Assembly (NCBI GenBank): GCA_050249415.1
Contig: JBFWQO010000004.1
Coordinates: 1 to 64,000, forward strand
Origin: CADEFQ01 sp050249415
Lineage (GTDB): Bacteria > Pseudomonadota > Gammaproteobacteria > Steroidobacterales > Steroidobacteraceae
Length of the DNA stretch: 64,000 bases
Direction: 5' to 3'
Under the pieces are notes generated by a model. That model saw nothing but the letters and a program-made list of their open reading frames with translations. It was not told where the DNA came from and made no database searches. Shown piece after piece: positions 47,984 through 56,973 of this stretch; position 1 is the stretch's first letter; each line of letters starts with the position of its first letter. A program made the translations under genes and the position numbers.

Positions 47984-50662
47984 ATGCCCGGCGTAACGAC
48001 CGACAAGCCCGCCGAATTCACCGCATCCGACATCCTTGCGCCCGGCGTCTTCACCGCGCGCGGCGCGCGCCCCGCACCGGGCCTCGATGTCGCCTGCACG
48101 AAGATCGCCGTCGACCTGCAGAACATGCGGCGCGAGACGCTCGCCGATGTCGTCCTGCGCAGCCTCGAGGCGCTTCGCGAGGCGACTGCCTGCGATGTCG
48201 CGTACGTCGCGTTGTTCGGCGAGGCCGCGATCGGCGATGTCCATGTCGCGCGCGGCACCTTCGCGCAGACACGCCTCGAGGAACTGCGCGGCGCGGCACT
48301 CGCCGATCTGCCCTGGCTGCGCACGCGCCTCGATCACCTGCGCCTGTCCGAGTTGCGCGACACCGGCGCGCCGAAGAAGGAGAGCGCCGCGGAGGCGCGC
48401 CTGTTCGGCGCGCTGAAAGTCGGCTCCACGCTCCTCGTCGCCTTCCGCGTGCAGGGCCGGCCGGCCGGCATCCTCGGGCTCGCCAACTCGATGGCGCGCG
48501 GACCCTGGGACGTCAACATCCAGTTGCTGCTGAAACTCCTCGGCACGAGCCTCGCGACCGGTCTCGAGCGGGTGAGGCTCGGGGCGCGCCTCGACGACCT
48601 CGAAGTGCGCGTCGGGCTAGCGCAGGCCGCGGCGAACGAGGGCATGTGGGATTTCGACGCCGACACCAATGTCGTCACGTTCTCGCAGCGCTGGAAGGAA
48701 ATGCTCGGTTACAGCGACGAGGATCTCGCCGGGCCGACGGACTGGCGCGCGCTGGTGCACACCGAGGACATGTCCCGCGTGCAGTCCGCGATGCGCGAGC
48801 ACGTCGAGGGGCGTGCGCCGCTGTGCGAGAGCATCCACCGCATGCGCCATCGCAGCGGCGAGTGGCGCTGGGTGGTGAGCCGCGCGAAGGCGCACGTCGA
48901 CGAGGCGGGCCGGCTGCGGCGCATCGTCGGCATGGAAATCGACATCACGGAGCGCAAGCTGTACGAGGAGGCGCTCTTTCGCGAGAAGGAGAGCGCCCAG
49001 ATCACGCTGCAGTCGATCGGCGACGGCGTGATCACCACCGACGCGAATTCGACCATCGACTACATCAACCCGATCGCCGAGGAACTGACCGGATGGCGCC
49101 TCGAGGACGCGATGGGGCGCTCCGTGGACGACGTATTCAAGGCCTTCCACGAGGAGACCTGCGAGCCGCTCGAGAATCCGCTGACTATGTCGGTGCGGCG
49201 CATCCGCCCGATCAAGTCCGTGCGCCCGATGCTGCTGATCCGCCGCGACGGCAACGAGCTCTACGTGGAGAGCACCGCGGCGCCGATCCGCGACGGCGCG
49301 GGCAAGGTCTCCGGCGGCGTGCTCGTGTTCCACGACGTATCGGAATCGCGCGAGCTGAACCGCCGGCTCTCCTACCACGCGAGCCACGACATCCTGACGG
49401 GCCTCGTCAACCGGCGTGAATTCGAAAGCCGCCTCGAGCGCGCACTGAAGAGCGCCAAGGCCCGCGAGGCCTCCTACGCGCTGTGCTACCTCGACATCGA
49501 CCAGTTCAAGATCATCAACGACACCTGCGGCCACAGCGCCGGAGACGCGCTCCTCGGCCAGGTCGGCGCACTGCTGAAATCGAAGGTGCGCTGGCGCGAC
49601 ACGCTGTCCCGCCTCGGCGGCGACGAGTTCGGCATCCTGCTCGAGAGCTGCTCGCTCGACGAGGCGATGCGCACCGCGGAAACGCTCCGCGAGGCGCTGC
49701 GCGACTTCCGTTTCACGTGGGAGGATCGCGTGTTCCGGCTCGGCGCGAGCATCGGCGTCGTGCCGATCACCGCCGACAACGAGGACGTGGCGTCCGTGCT
49801 GTCGGCCGCCGACAGCGCCTGCGCGGCGGCGAAGGAATCCGGCCGCAACCGCGTGCACAGCTTCGCGGAGAACGACATCGAGCTGATGCGCCGCCGCCGC
49901 GAGATGCAGTGGGCCGCGCGCATCAATTCGGCGCTCGAGGAGGGCCGCTTCGAGCTGTACCGGATGACGATCCAGCCGCTGCAGCCGGCCGGTCTGATCT
50001 CCGGCGCGCACTACGAGCTCTTGCTGCGCATGCGCGACGAGAACGGCCGCATGGTCTCGCCCGACAATTTCATCGCGGCGGCCGAGCGCTACGGCATCAC
50101 GCCGAACATCGATCGCTGGGTGATCGAGAACGCATTCCGCTGGCTCGTGTCCGAGGCCGACGAGCGCGAGCGGCTCGCGATGTGCTCGATCAACCTGTCG
50201 GGCCAGAGCCTCGGCGACGACAAGTTCCTGCCGTTCGTGATCGACCAGTTCGGCAAGAGCGGCATCGACGCCTCGAAGATCTGCTTCGAGATCACCGAGA
50301 CCGCGGCGGTGGCGAGTTTCTCGCAGGCGAACCGCTTCATCCAGGCGCTGAAGGAACTCGGCTGCAAGTTCGCGCTCGACGATTTCGGCACGGGCCTGTC
50401 GTCGTTCGGCTACCTCAAGCACTTCCCGGTCGATTTCCTCAAGATCGACGGCAGCTTCGTGCGCGAGATCCTGCGCGACCCGATCGATCGCGAGATGGTC
50501 CGTTCGATCAACGAGATCGGCCACCTGACCGGCAAGCAGACGATCGCCGAGTTCGCGGAGAATGCCGAGATCATCCAGATGCTGACCAGCCTCGGGGTGG
50601 ACTACGCGCAGGGTTACGGCATCGCCCAGCCCCAGCGCGTGCTGAAGGCCGTCAACGCCTGA
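47984..50662 (+). CDS. GAF-PAS-PAS-GGDEF-EAL cyclic-di-GMP enzyme
   Basis: 892 residues from ATG 47984 (TTGGGGAT ribosome-binding region); earlier starts at 47909 and 47924 are possible. Order: GAF-like domain (about 40-200), PAS with PAC (MWDFDADTNVVTFSQRWKEM), second PAS (AQITLQSIGDGVITTDANST), GGDEF with an intact RLGGDEFG site and an RWRD inhibitory site, then EAL. In EAL the motif is ELL (HYELLLRMRDENG) but the downstream DDFGTG, FEITETA and KIDG residues are kept, so phosphodiesterase activity is likely. No membrane segment: a soluble sensor, possibly bifunctional. Confidence 0.92.
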   Translation: MPGVTTDKPAEFTASDILAPGVFTARGARPAPGLDVACTKIAVDLQNMRRETLADVVLRSLEALREATACDVAYVALFGEAAIGDVHVARGTFAQTRLEELRGAALADLPWLRTRLDHLRLSELRDTGAPKKESAAEARLFGALKVGSTLLVAFRVQGRPAGILGLANSMARGPWDVNIQLLLKLLGTSLATGLERVRLGARLDDLEVRVGLAQAAANEGMWDFDADTNVVTFSQRWKEMLGYSDEDLAGPTDWRALVHTEDMSRVQSAMREHVEGRAPLCESIHRMRHRSGEWRWVVSRAKAHVDEAGRLRRIVGMEIDITERKLYEEALFREKESAQITLQSIGDGVITTDANSTIDYINPIAEELTGWRLEDAMGRSVDDVFKAFHEETCEPLENPLTMSVRRIRPIKSVRPMLLIRRDGNELYVESTAAPIRDGAGKVSGGVLVFHDVSESRELNRRLSYHASHDILTGLVNRREFESRLERALKSAKAREASYALCYLDIDQFKIINDTCGHSAGDALLGQVGALLKSKVRWRDTLSRLGGDEFGILLESCSLDEAMRTAETLREALRDFRFTWEDRVFRLGASIGVVPITADNEDVASVLSAADSACAAAKESGRNRVHSFAENDIELMRRRREMQWAARINSALEEGRFELYRMTIQPLQPAGLISGAHYELLLRMRDENGRMVSPDNFIAAAERYGITPNIDRWVIENAFRWLVSEADERERLAMCSINLSGQSLGDDKFLPFVIDQFGKSGIDASKICFEITETAAVASFSQANRFIQALKELGCKFALDDFGTGLSSFGYLKHFPVDFLKIDGSFVREILRDPIDREMVRSINEIGHLTGKQTIAEFAENAEIIQMLTSLGVDYAQGYGIAQPQRVLKAVNA

Positions 50663-50745
50663 GTGTCCGCACGCGGCTGCCTGCCGCGCGCGGGATTACA
50701 CTGCAGCCCTTGCGCGCCCGCACCGGGGCGACGGGGGATCCCTTC

Positions 50746-52776
50746 ATGCGAATCGAGCCATGGATACTGGCCGCGGCGATCGGCTTTGCCGGCGCCGCAC
50801 ACGCGGCCGGGGTGACCGGGTACGACGTCGTCTTCGCGGGCAAGGTGTCGGGACACCAGACGACACGCGTCCTGCCGGACGGCACGCGGGCGACGACCCT
50901 GTCCTACCGCAACAATGGCCGCGGGCCCGACCTCGAGGAACGCATCGTCGTCGCCGGCGACGGCACTTTCGCGTCGTATCGCGTCACCGGCACCGCGACT
51001 TTCGGCTCGAAGATCGACGAGCGGTTCGTGCGCAGGCGCGGCCGCGCGACCTGGCACTCCCCGGCCGACCGGGTGTCGCGCGATGTCGAGGGGCCTGCGC
51101 TGTACCTGCCGGTGGAGGGCAGCTACGAGGCGGATGCCGTGATCGCGCGCGCGCTGCTCGCGGCGGGCGGGCGGGCGGTCGCGGCGCTGCCGTCCGGGGA
51201 GTTGTCGATCGAGAAGCTCGTGTCGACCACGGTCGAACACGGCGGCGAACGCCGCGCCGTGTCGCTTTATGCGGTGCGTGGCGCGCAGGTACGACCGGCC
51301 TTCCTGTGGCTCGCCGACGATGCCGACCGGCAGTTCTTCGCGTCGATCGATCCCGGCTACCGCATCGTCGCGCCGCGCGGCTGGGCGCAGGACGTGGCCG
51401 CGCTCGAGGCGCTGCAGAAAGCCGCCGAGCGGCGCGTGCTCGAGGCCCTGGCGGCCCGCCTCGCGCACCCGCTCGGCGAGGAATTCGTGGTGAGGAACGT
51501 GCGTGTGTTCGACAGCGCACGCGGGGCGCTGTCGGCGCCGCAGGACGTGTACGTGCACGGCGGCCGCATCGCCGCGCTCTATCCCGCGGGGTCCACGGCG
51601 ACGGGCCCGATGCCCTCGATCGACGGCGCGGGCCGGGCGCTGCTGCCGGGGCTGTTCGACATGCATGCACACGAGGACGCCTGGAACGTGCTGCTCGACC
51701 TCGCGGGCGGTGTCACCACGGTGCGCGACATGGGCAATGACAACCGCACGCTCCCGGAACTCGCGCGCGACCTCGCAGCGGGGCGCCTCGCCGGGCCCGA
51801 CATCGTCGCGGCGGGCTTCATCGAGGGCGACAGCCCGTTTGCCGCGCGCGCCGATTTCGTCGTGAAGAGCCTCGATGATGCGAAGGCGGCGGTCGACTGG
51901 TATGCGCAGCGCGGCTATCCGCAGGTGAAGCTCTACAACTCGATCAGGCCCGAATGGATGGCGCCGCTCGCGCAGTACGCGCACGCGCGCGGCCTGCGCG
52001 TCAGCGGACACGTACCGGCGTTCGCGCGCGCGGAGGACGCGGTCCGGGCCGGCTACGACGAATTGCAGCACATCAACCAGGTGATGCTCAATTTCCTGGT
52101 CACGCCCGACACCGACACGCGCACGCTCGCGCGCTTCTATCTGGTCGGCGAGCGGGCGGCGGACATCGACCTCGATTCGCGCGCTGTGCAGGATTTCCTT
52201 CAGCTGCTGAAGGAGCGCGGCACGGTGCTCGACCTCACGCTCGCGACCTTCGAGTACATGTTCCAGCAGGCGGCGGGCCAGCCGAATCCGACCTTCGCCG
52301 GCGTGGCGGGCCATGTGCCGTCGTCGCTCGCCCGCGCGTGGGCGACGAACACGATGGATATCCCGCCGGACAAGGTCGCGCGCTACCACGCCGCGTACGA
52401 GAAGCTGCTGCAGTTCGCCGGGCGTGCGCACAGGGCCGGGATTCCGATCCTCGCCGGTACCGACGACATCGGCGGCTTCACGCTGCATCGCGAACTCGAG
52501 CTCGAGGTGAAGGCCGGTATCCCTCCGGTCGACGCCCTGCGCAATGCGACGCAAAACGGCGCGCGCGTGCTCGGTCTCGCGAGCGATCGCGGATCGATCG
52601 GGCGCGGCAAGCGGGCCGACCTGATACTGGTCGACGGCGACCCGACGCGGAACATTGCCGATGTCCGGCGTGTCAGTCTGGTCATGAAAGCGGGCGTTGC
52701 CTATTTCCCGGCCGAGATACACGAGGCACTCGGCATACGCCGGTTCGCCGAACCGCCGGTGATCGTGCGTCCCTGA
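50746..52776 (+). CDS. Secreted metal-dependent amidohydrolase
   Basis: 676 residues with signal peptide MRIEPWILAAAIGFAGAAHA|AG. An about 240-residue N-terminal domain of unknown type precedes an amidohydrolase barrel. Metal ligands are visible: LFDMHAHED, the candidate bridging lysine in PQVKLYNS, SGHVPA, ELQHINQ and GTDDIGG. The C-terminus NGARVLGLASDRGSIGRGKR is typical of imidazolonepropionase/prolidase-like members. Substrate unknown. The two-component genes follow 12 bp later, so it may belong to their operon or be their target. Confidence 0.87.
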   Translation: MRIEPWILAAAIGFAGAAHAAGVTGYDVVFAGKVSGHQTTRVLPDGTRATTLSYRNNGRGPDLEERIVVAGDGTFASYRVTGTATFGSKIDERFVRRRGRATWHSPADRVSRDVEGPALYLPVEGSYEADAVIARALLAAGGRAVAALPSGELSIEKLVSTTVEHGGERRAVSLYAVRGAQVRPAFLWLADDADRQFFASIDPGYRIVAPRGWAQDVAALEALQKAAERRVLEALAARLAHPLGEEFVVRNVRVFDSARGALSAPQDVYVHGGRIAALYPAGSTATGPMPSIDGAGRALLPGLFDMHAHEDAWNVLLDLAGGVTTVRDMGNDNRTLPELARDLAAGRLAGPDIVAAGFIEGDSPFAARADFVVKSLDDAKAAVDWYAQRGYPQVKLYNSIRPEWMAPLAQYAHARGLRVSGHVPAFARAEDAVRAGYDELQHINQVMLNFLVTPDTDTRTLARFYLVGERAADIDLDSRAVQDFLQLLKERGTVLDLTLATFEYMFQQAAGQPNPTFAGVAGHVPSSLARAWATNTMDIPPDKVARYHAAYEKLLQFAGRAHRAGIPILAGTDDIGGFTLHRELELEVKAGIPPVDALRNATQNGARVLGLASDRGSIGRGKRADLILVDGDPTRNIADVRRVSLVMKAGVAYFPAEIHEALGIRRFAEPPVIVRP

Positions 52777-52788
52777 CAGGGTGCCATC

Positions 52789-53463
52789 ATGCGATTACTG
52801 CTCGTCGAGGACGATACCGATGCCGCGGAGTACGTGCTGCGCGGCCTGCGGGAGGCGGGCTACACGGTGGACCACGCGTGCGACGGCCGCGACGGGCTCT
52901 TCAAGGCGACCGAGTCGACCTATGACCTCGTGATCGCCGACCGGATGCTGCCCTTTCTCGACGGGCTGTCGCTCGTATCGGTGCTGCGCCAGGGCGGCAA
53001 CCAGGTCCCGGTGCTGATCCTGTCGGCGCTCGGTTCCGTGGACGACCGGGTGGCGGGACTCAAGGCGGGGGGCGACGATTACCTGACGAAACCGTTCTCG
53101 TTCTCGGAGCTGCTCGCGCGCATCGAGGCGCGGCTGCGGCGCAGCCACTCGGCTCCCGAAGGGGTGCGGCTCGCCGCCGCCGACCTGGAAATGGACCTGC
53201 TGTCGCGTGAGGTGACGCGCGGTGGCCGGCGCATCGATCTCACCGCGAAGGAATTCCAGCTGCTCGAGGTCCTGTTGCGCCGCGCGGGCCAGGTGGTCAC
53301 GCGCACGATGCTGCTCGAGGCGGTCTGGGACTTCAATTTCGACCCGCATACGAACGTGGTCGACGTGCACGTGAGCCGGCTGCGTCGCGCGGTCGACCGG
53401 GATTTCGAGCGACCGCTGATCCACACCGTGCGCGGCGCCGGCTACATGCTGCGCGCCGGGTAG
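52789..53463 (+). CDS. OmpR/PhoB-family response regulator
   Basis: 224 residues. Receiver domain with acidic pocket VEDD (7-9), phospho-acceptor D51 (LVIADRMLP) and K101-type LTKPFSFSELLARI. C-terminal winged helix with LTAKEFQLLEVLLRRAGQVV and TNVVDVHVSRLRRAVDRDFE. Sequence style is near CusR/QseB-type regulators. The kinase follows after 7 bp. Controlled genes are unknown. Confidence 0.93.
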   Translation: MRLLLVEDDTDAAEYVLRGLREAGYTVDHACDGRDGLFKATESTYDLVIADRMLPFLDGLSLVSVLRQGGNQVPVLILSALGSVDDRVAGLKAGGDDYLTKPFSFSELLARIEARLRRSHSAPEGVRLAAADLEMDLLSREVTRGGRRIDLTAKEFQLLEVLLRRAGQVVTRTMLLEAVWDFNFDPHTNVVDVHVSRLRRAVDRDFERPLIHTVRGAGYMLRAG

Positions 53464-53470
53464 GGATCGC

Positions 53471-54862
53471 ATGTGCGCTTTCGTCGGGCGGCTCCTGCCG
53501 ACGAGTGCCTCGCGCCTCGCGATGATCTACGGCCTGCTGTTTGCCGCGGCCGTAGCGGTGCTGATCGCGTCCGTGTACCTGCTCACGGCGCGCGTGCTCG
53601 CGCGCGATGTCGACAACGTGATCGATGCCGAGTTCGACGGACTGCGCGACGACTACGCGACGGGCGGCCTGCCGGCGCTCACCGCGACGCTCGACCGGCG
53701 CGCCGGCAGCTGGGGCCGCAATGGCGCGGTCTACCTGCTCGTCGGCCCCGATCACGAACATCTCGCCGGCAACCTGACGGCCTGGCCGTTTGCGATCGAT
53801 CCCGCCGGCAGCCGCGTCGAGTTCGCGATCCTCGCGCACGAGGCGCACCGCACGACGATGCATCCGGTGCGAGCCCTGCTCGAGCCGATCGACGCATCGC
53901 ACCAGCTGCTCGTCGGCACGGACGTGAGCGACCGCCAGCATTTCCTGCGCAGCCTGCGCGTGGCCGCGGCCTGGAGCGTCGGGCTCGCGGCGCTGCTCGC
54001 CGCGGCGCTCGCCTACGCCTACGAACGCCGCGTGACGGCCCGGGTCGGCGCGCTCGCGGCGACCTGCCACCGGATCATGGAGGGCGACCTGTCGCGACGA
54101 CTCGCGACCCACGGCACGACCGACGAATTCGACCGGCTCGCGACCGCCGTGAACGCGATGGTCGAACGCATCGAGCACCAGACGCGCACGGTCAAGGCGA
54201 CGTTCGACAGCGCGGCGCACGACCTGCGTGCGCCGCTGCATCGTGCGCGCATGCGACTCGAGGCGCGCCTCGCGGCGCCCGGCATGACACCCGCGGAGCG
54301 CGGCGAGATGGAGCGCGCCGTCGGCGACCTCGACCGGGTGCAGGGCACGCTCGCGACGCTGCTCCTGATCGCGCAGGCCGAATCCGGCGTCGCCGGCGGT
54401 CGCGCGGAACGGCTCGACCTCGGGACGCTGGCCGCGGAGGTCGTGACGCTCTATGAACCGCTCGCGAGCGAGCACGGGCTCGCGATCGATGCGCACTGCG
54501 CGCCGGCCCCGGTCGTGGGCACGCGCCAGCTGCTCGCGCAACTCGTCGCCAACCTGCTGGAAAACGCCATCAAGTACGTGCCGCGCGGGGGGCGGGTTGC
54601 GGTCGCGACGGGCGCCGAGGGCGCCGTCGTCCGCCTCGACGTGACCGACGACGGCCCCGGCATCGCGAGCGAGCATCGCGAGCGTGCGCTCGCGCCGTTC
54701 GGCCGCCTCGTGCGCGATGCGGCAGCGCCCGGATCGGGCCTCGGCCTCGCGCTCGTGGCTGCGATCGCGCGCCTGCACGGCGGGCAGGTCGAACTCGCGG
54801 ACAGCGCCGGCGGCGGGTTGCGGGTGCGGTGCGAGCTGCCCGCAGCGCCGCCGCCGACCTGA
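53471..54862 (+). CDS. Sensor histidine kinase
   Basis: 463 residues. Two membrane helices (MIYGLLFAAAVAVLIASVYL and ALLAAALAYAYE) enclose a periplasmic sensor of about 130 residues. HAMP domain follows, then the H-box AAHDLRAPLHRAR with H250 as the likely phosphorylated residue, N-box LVANLLENAIKYV, and G-boxes DVTDDGPGIA and APGSGLGLALV. Paired with the regulator upstream. Signal unknown. Confidence 0.93.
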   Translation: MCAFVGRLLPTSASRLAMIYGLLFAAAVAVLIASVYLLTARVLARDVDNVIDAEFDGLRDDYATGGLPALTATLDRRAGSWGRNGAVYLLVGPDHEHLAGNLTAWPFAIDPAGSRVEFAILAHEAHRTTMHPVRALLEPIDASHQLLVGTDVSDRQHFLRSLRVAAAWSVGLAALLAAALAYAYERRVTARVGALAATCHRIMEGDLSRRLATHGTTDEFDRLATAVNAMVERIEHQTRTVKATFDSAAHDLRAPLHRARMRLEARLAAPGMTPAERGEMERAVGDLDRVQGTLATLLLIAQAESGVAGGRAERLDLGTLAAEVVTLYEPLASEHGLAIDAHCAPAPVVGTRQLLAQLVANLLENAIKYVPRGGRVAVATGAEGAVVRLDVTDDGPGIASEHRERALAPFGRLVRDAAAPGSGLGLALVAAIARLHGGQVELADSAGGGLRVRCELPAAPPPT

Positions 54863-54865
54863 TCA

Positions 54866-54896
54866 CCGTGCGGCGCCGGGGGTGTGCGCCGCACGG
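54866..54896. terminator. Hairpin between convergent kinase and psiF-like genes
   Basis: CCGTGCGGCG and CGCCGCACGG form a perfect 10-bp stem around an 11-nt loop, 4 bp after the kinase stop and 8 bp before the convergent gene's stop. No clear T run, so it may act in both directions with help from Rho. Confidence 0.55.
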
Positions 54897-54904
54897 CGAT
54901 GCGG

Positions 54905-55126
54905 TCACTTCATCGATGCACCGCTCCTGCACTTCTTCATGAATTCGTCGTGCGCCTTGCCCGCGAGCCTCTGCGCCGAGGCTTCCTTCGCACATTCCTT
55001 CGCGGACTTGTGCGCGGCGGGCATCGCGGTCGCCGGCGCGGCGGCCGTCGCCGGGGTCGAGGGGGAGGCGAACGCGACACCGGCCGAGACCAGCGTCAAC
55101 GCCATTCCGAGGGGCAGCAGTTTCAT
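54905..55126 (-). CDS. PsiF-repeat small secreted protein
   Basis: 73 residues. Signal peptide MKLLPLGMALTLVSAGVAFA|SP, a Thr/Pro/Ala linker, then one PsiF-type repeat with paired cysteines: KECAKEASAQRLAGKAHDEF, MKKCRSG. PsiF family proteins are small periplasmic proteins of unknown function; the E. coli one is phosphate-starvation induced. A stem-loop lies just before its ribosome-binding site. Confidence 0.78.
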   Translation of the reverse strand: MKLLPLGMALTLVSAGVAFASPSTPATAAAPATAMPAAHKSAKECAKEASAQRLAGKAHDEFMKKCRSGASMK

Positions 55127-55137
55127 CGCAATACTCC

Positions 55138-55175
55138 GTCTTCCGTGGGGTGCTGCACCGTGCAGCGTGGAAGAC
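55138..55175 (-). promoter_or_regulatory. 5'-leader stem-loop of the psiF-like gene
   Basis: Outer arms GTCTTCC / GGAAGAC (55138-55144, 55169-55175) enclose a perfect inner hairpin GCTGCAC-C-GTGCAGC. It ends 12 bp upstream of the ATG, next to the GGAG site, so folding could affect translation or mRNA life. Confidence 0.4.
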
Positions 55176-55212
55176 AGCGTAGCGGGCGGGCACTGACGTA
55201 CCCGTTACGGAT

Positions 55213-56061
55213 TCATGACGTTCCCGTAATTCGCAGCGACAGGTCGAGCGCGCGCACGTGCTTGGTGATCGCGCCGACCGAGATGCAGTCGACGCCGGTC
55301 GCCGCGACGCTGCGGATGGTATCGAGGGTGACGCCGCCCGACGCCTCGAGCTTCACGGGCCGGCCGGCCGCATGATTGCGCGCGACGGCGCTCTGCATGT
55401 CGGCTGTCGTGAACTCGTCGAGCATGATCACATCGGGGCGCGCCGCGAGCGCCTGGTCGAACTCGGTGAGGTTCTCCACTTCGACTTCGACCGGCACGCC
55501 CGGCGACAAGCGCCGCGCGGCCGCGACCGCGCCCGCGATCGACCCGGCCGCGGCGATGTGGTTTTCCTTGATCAGCACGCAATCGGCGAGGCCGAGGCGG
55601 TGGTTCCCGGCCCCGCCGCAGCGCACCGCGTATTTCTGCGCGAGCCGCAGACCCGGTACGGTCTTGCGCGTGTCGAGTATCGTGCAACCCGTGCCGGCGA
55701 CGGCATCGACGTAGCGGCGCGCTTCGGTCGCGGTGCCGGACAGTGTCTGCAGGAAATTGAGCGCCGTACGCTCGCCCGTGAGGATCGGACGGGCTCGCCC
55801 GGCGATGCGGCACACGACCGTGCCGGGCGCGATCCGCTCGCCTTCCGCGGCCGACCATTCGATGCGGATCGAGGGGTCGAGCGCGTGAAAGACCCGATCG
55901 AACCAGGGTGCGCCGCACAGCACCGCCGATTCGCGCGCGAGCACCTGCGCGTGCACCCGCTCGCCGGCCGGCACGAGCGCGGCGGTGACGTCGCCGCCGG
56001 CCGCGTCTTCACGCAGCGCGGCGGCGACCTGTGCGTCGATGTCGTGCGGAAGCCCGGTCAG
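55213..56061 (-). CDS. nadC: Nicotinate-nucleotide pyrophosphorylase (quinolinate phosphoribosyltransferase)
   Basis: 282 residues if begun at CTG 56061. The domain has RPILTGERTALNFLQTLSG, ILDTRKTVPGLRLAQKYAVR, GGAGNHRLGLAD and LEASGGVTLDTIRSVAATGV. It makes nicotinate mononucleotide from quinolinate. The conserved N-terminal region (LPHDIDAQVAAALREDAAGG) is encoded upstream of the first standard start (GTG 55974). The frame is open only to 56085 and has no ATG, GTG or TTG there. The CTG overlaps the previous gene's TGA (CTGA), mimicking the ATGA couplings used elsewhere. CTG initiation is therefore the best reading. Confidence 0.85.
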   Translation of the reverse strand: MTGLPHDIDAQVAAALREDAAGGDVTAALVPAGERVHAQVLARESAVLCGAPWFDRVFHALDPSIRIEWSAAEGERIAPGTVVCRIAGRARPILTGERTALNFLQTLSGTATEARRYVDAVAGTGCTILDTRKTVPGLRLAQKYAVRCGGAGNHRLGLADCVLIKENHIAAAGSIAGAVAAARRLSPGVPVEVEVENLTEFDQALAARPDVIMLDEFTTADMQSAVARNHAAGRPVKLEASGGVTLDTIRSVAATGVDCISVGAITKHVRALDLSLRITGTS

Positions 56062-56660
56062 AACGGCAGGCCGTGGAACGCGCTACCCATGCACATCAGC
56101 ATCGGGATCGACAGGATGAAATTGACGCGCGAGGCGTTGCCCGCCGTGGCGCGCGCCGCCGCCTTCTGCTCGTCGGTCGCGCCGACGATGCCGAGTACCT
56201 TCTTCTGGTTCGGCCAGATGAGGACCCAGACGTTGAACAGCATGATCGTGCCGAGCCACGCGCCCGTGCCGATCACGAGCTGGTACTGGTTCACCGGGTC
56301 GCTCATGAGGCCGAGCGTGAATGCGCCGACGAAGTTGCCGCTGTCGCCGAGGTACCAGGCGCCCGCGACCCACGTGACCACCGCGGACCAGCGGAACCAG
56401 AAGAGGGCGCGCGGCGCGACGTACTTCGAGATGCCGGCGCCGCCGGGGCCGCCCTTGTCGGCGGCCGCCACCGCCATCGCCGGAGTCTGTACGGCGTTGA
56501 AGTAGTAGAGGAGGCCGATCCAGAACACGCCCGCGACGATGTGCAGCCAGCGGACGAAGCCGAGGCGATTGAAGCCGACTCCGCCGATGGCGAACGCCAG
56601 GATGACGGCGAGCACGATGCCCGTCACGAGGGCATAGCGGTGGTTCGACAGGATTTTCAT
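56058..56660 (-). CDS. PuuD-like urate hydroxylase membrane domain
   Basis: 200 residues from the ATG at 56658-56660. About five membrane helices; NRLGFVRWLHIVAGVFWIGL, NAVQTPAMAVAAADKGG, PRALFWFRWSAVVTWVAGAW and MLFNVWVLIWPNQKKVLG match the membrane part of PuuD (DUF989), whose full form has a C-terminal cytochrome c domain. That domain is absent here. So it may be a heme-binding membrane protein with another role. It overlaps nadC by 4 bp. Confidence 0.75.
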   Translation of the reverse strand: MKILSNHRYALVTGIVLAVILAFAIGGVGFNRLGFVRWLHIVAGVFWIGLLYYFNAVQTPAMAVAAADKGGPGGAGISKYVAPRALFWFRWSAVVTWVAGAWYLGDSGNFVGAFTLGLMSDPVNQYQLVIGTGAWLGTIMLFNVWVLIWPNQKKVLGIVGATDEQKAAARATAGNASRVNFILSIPMLMCMGSAFHGLPF

Positions 56661-56726
56661 CGCGCGTGTACTCCCTGGGATCTTGTGGTTGTGCCGGCCG
56701 TCTCCGGGCCGGTCTTGCCGGGCGAT

Positions 56727-56755
56727 TTGAAGAATAGGCGCAGAATCCCCATAAT
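56727..56755 (+). promoter_or_regulatory. Promoter of DUF1289-grxD
   Basis: TTGAAG (56727-56732), 17-bp spacer, CATAAT (56750-56755), 20 bp before the DUF1289 GTG. Spacing is ideal. Confidence 0.6.
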
Positions 56756-56775
56756 TCAATGTTGCCCGAGCCGTC

Positions 56776-56973
56776 GTGACGACCGCCACCACACCACCTG
56801 CCGCTCCCGCCTCGCCGTGCATCAATATCTGCACGATCGGGACGGACGGCTGTTGCACAGGGTGCCGGCGTACGCTCGCCGAGATCGCGGGCTGGCCGCG
56901 CATGGGCGCGGACGAGAAGTGGGCCGTAATACGCGCCATCGCTGCGCGAGAGGACTGGAATGGACGTCGCTGA
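56776..56973 (+). CDS. DUF1289 protein
   Basis: 65 residues from a GTG. The motif SPCINICTIGTDGCCTGCRR then ITGW-like IAGWPRMGADEKWAVI is the DUF1289 pattern with four conserved cysteines (C-x3-C...C-x2-C), likely metal binding. Function unknown; often found next to Fe-S or redox genes. It overlaps grxD by 14 bp. Confidence 0.85.
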   Translation: MTTATTPPAAPASPCINICTIGTDGCCTGCRRTLAEIAGWPRMGADEKWAVIRAIAAREDWNGRR

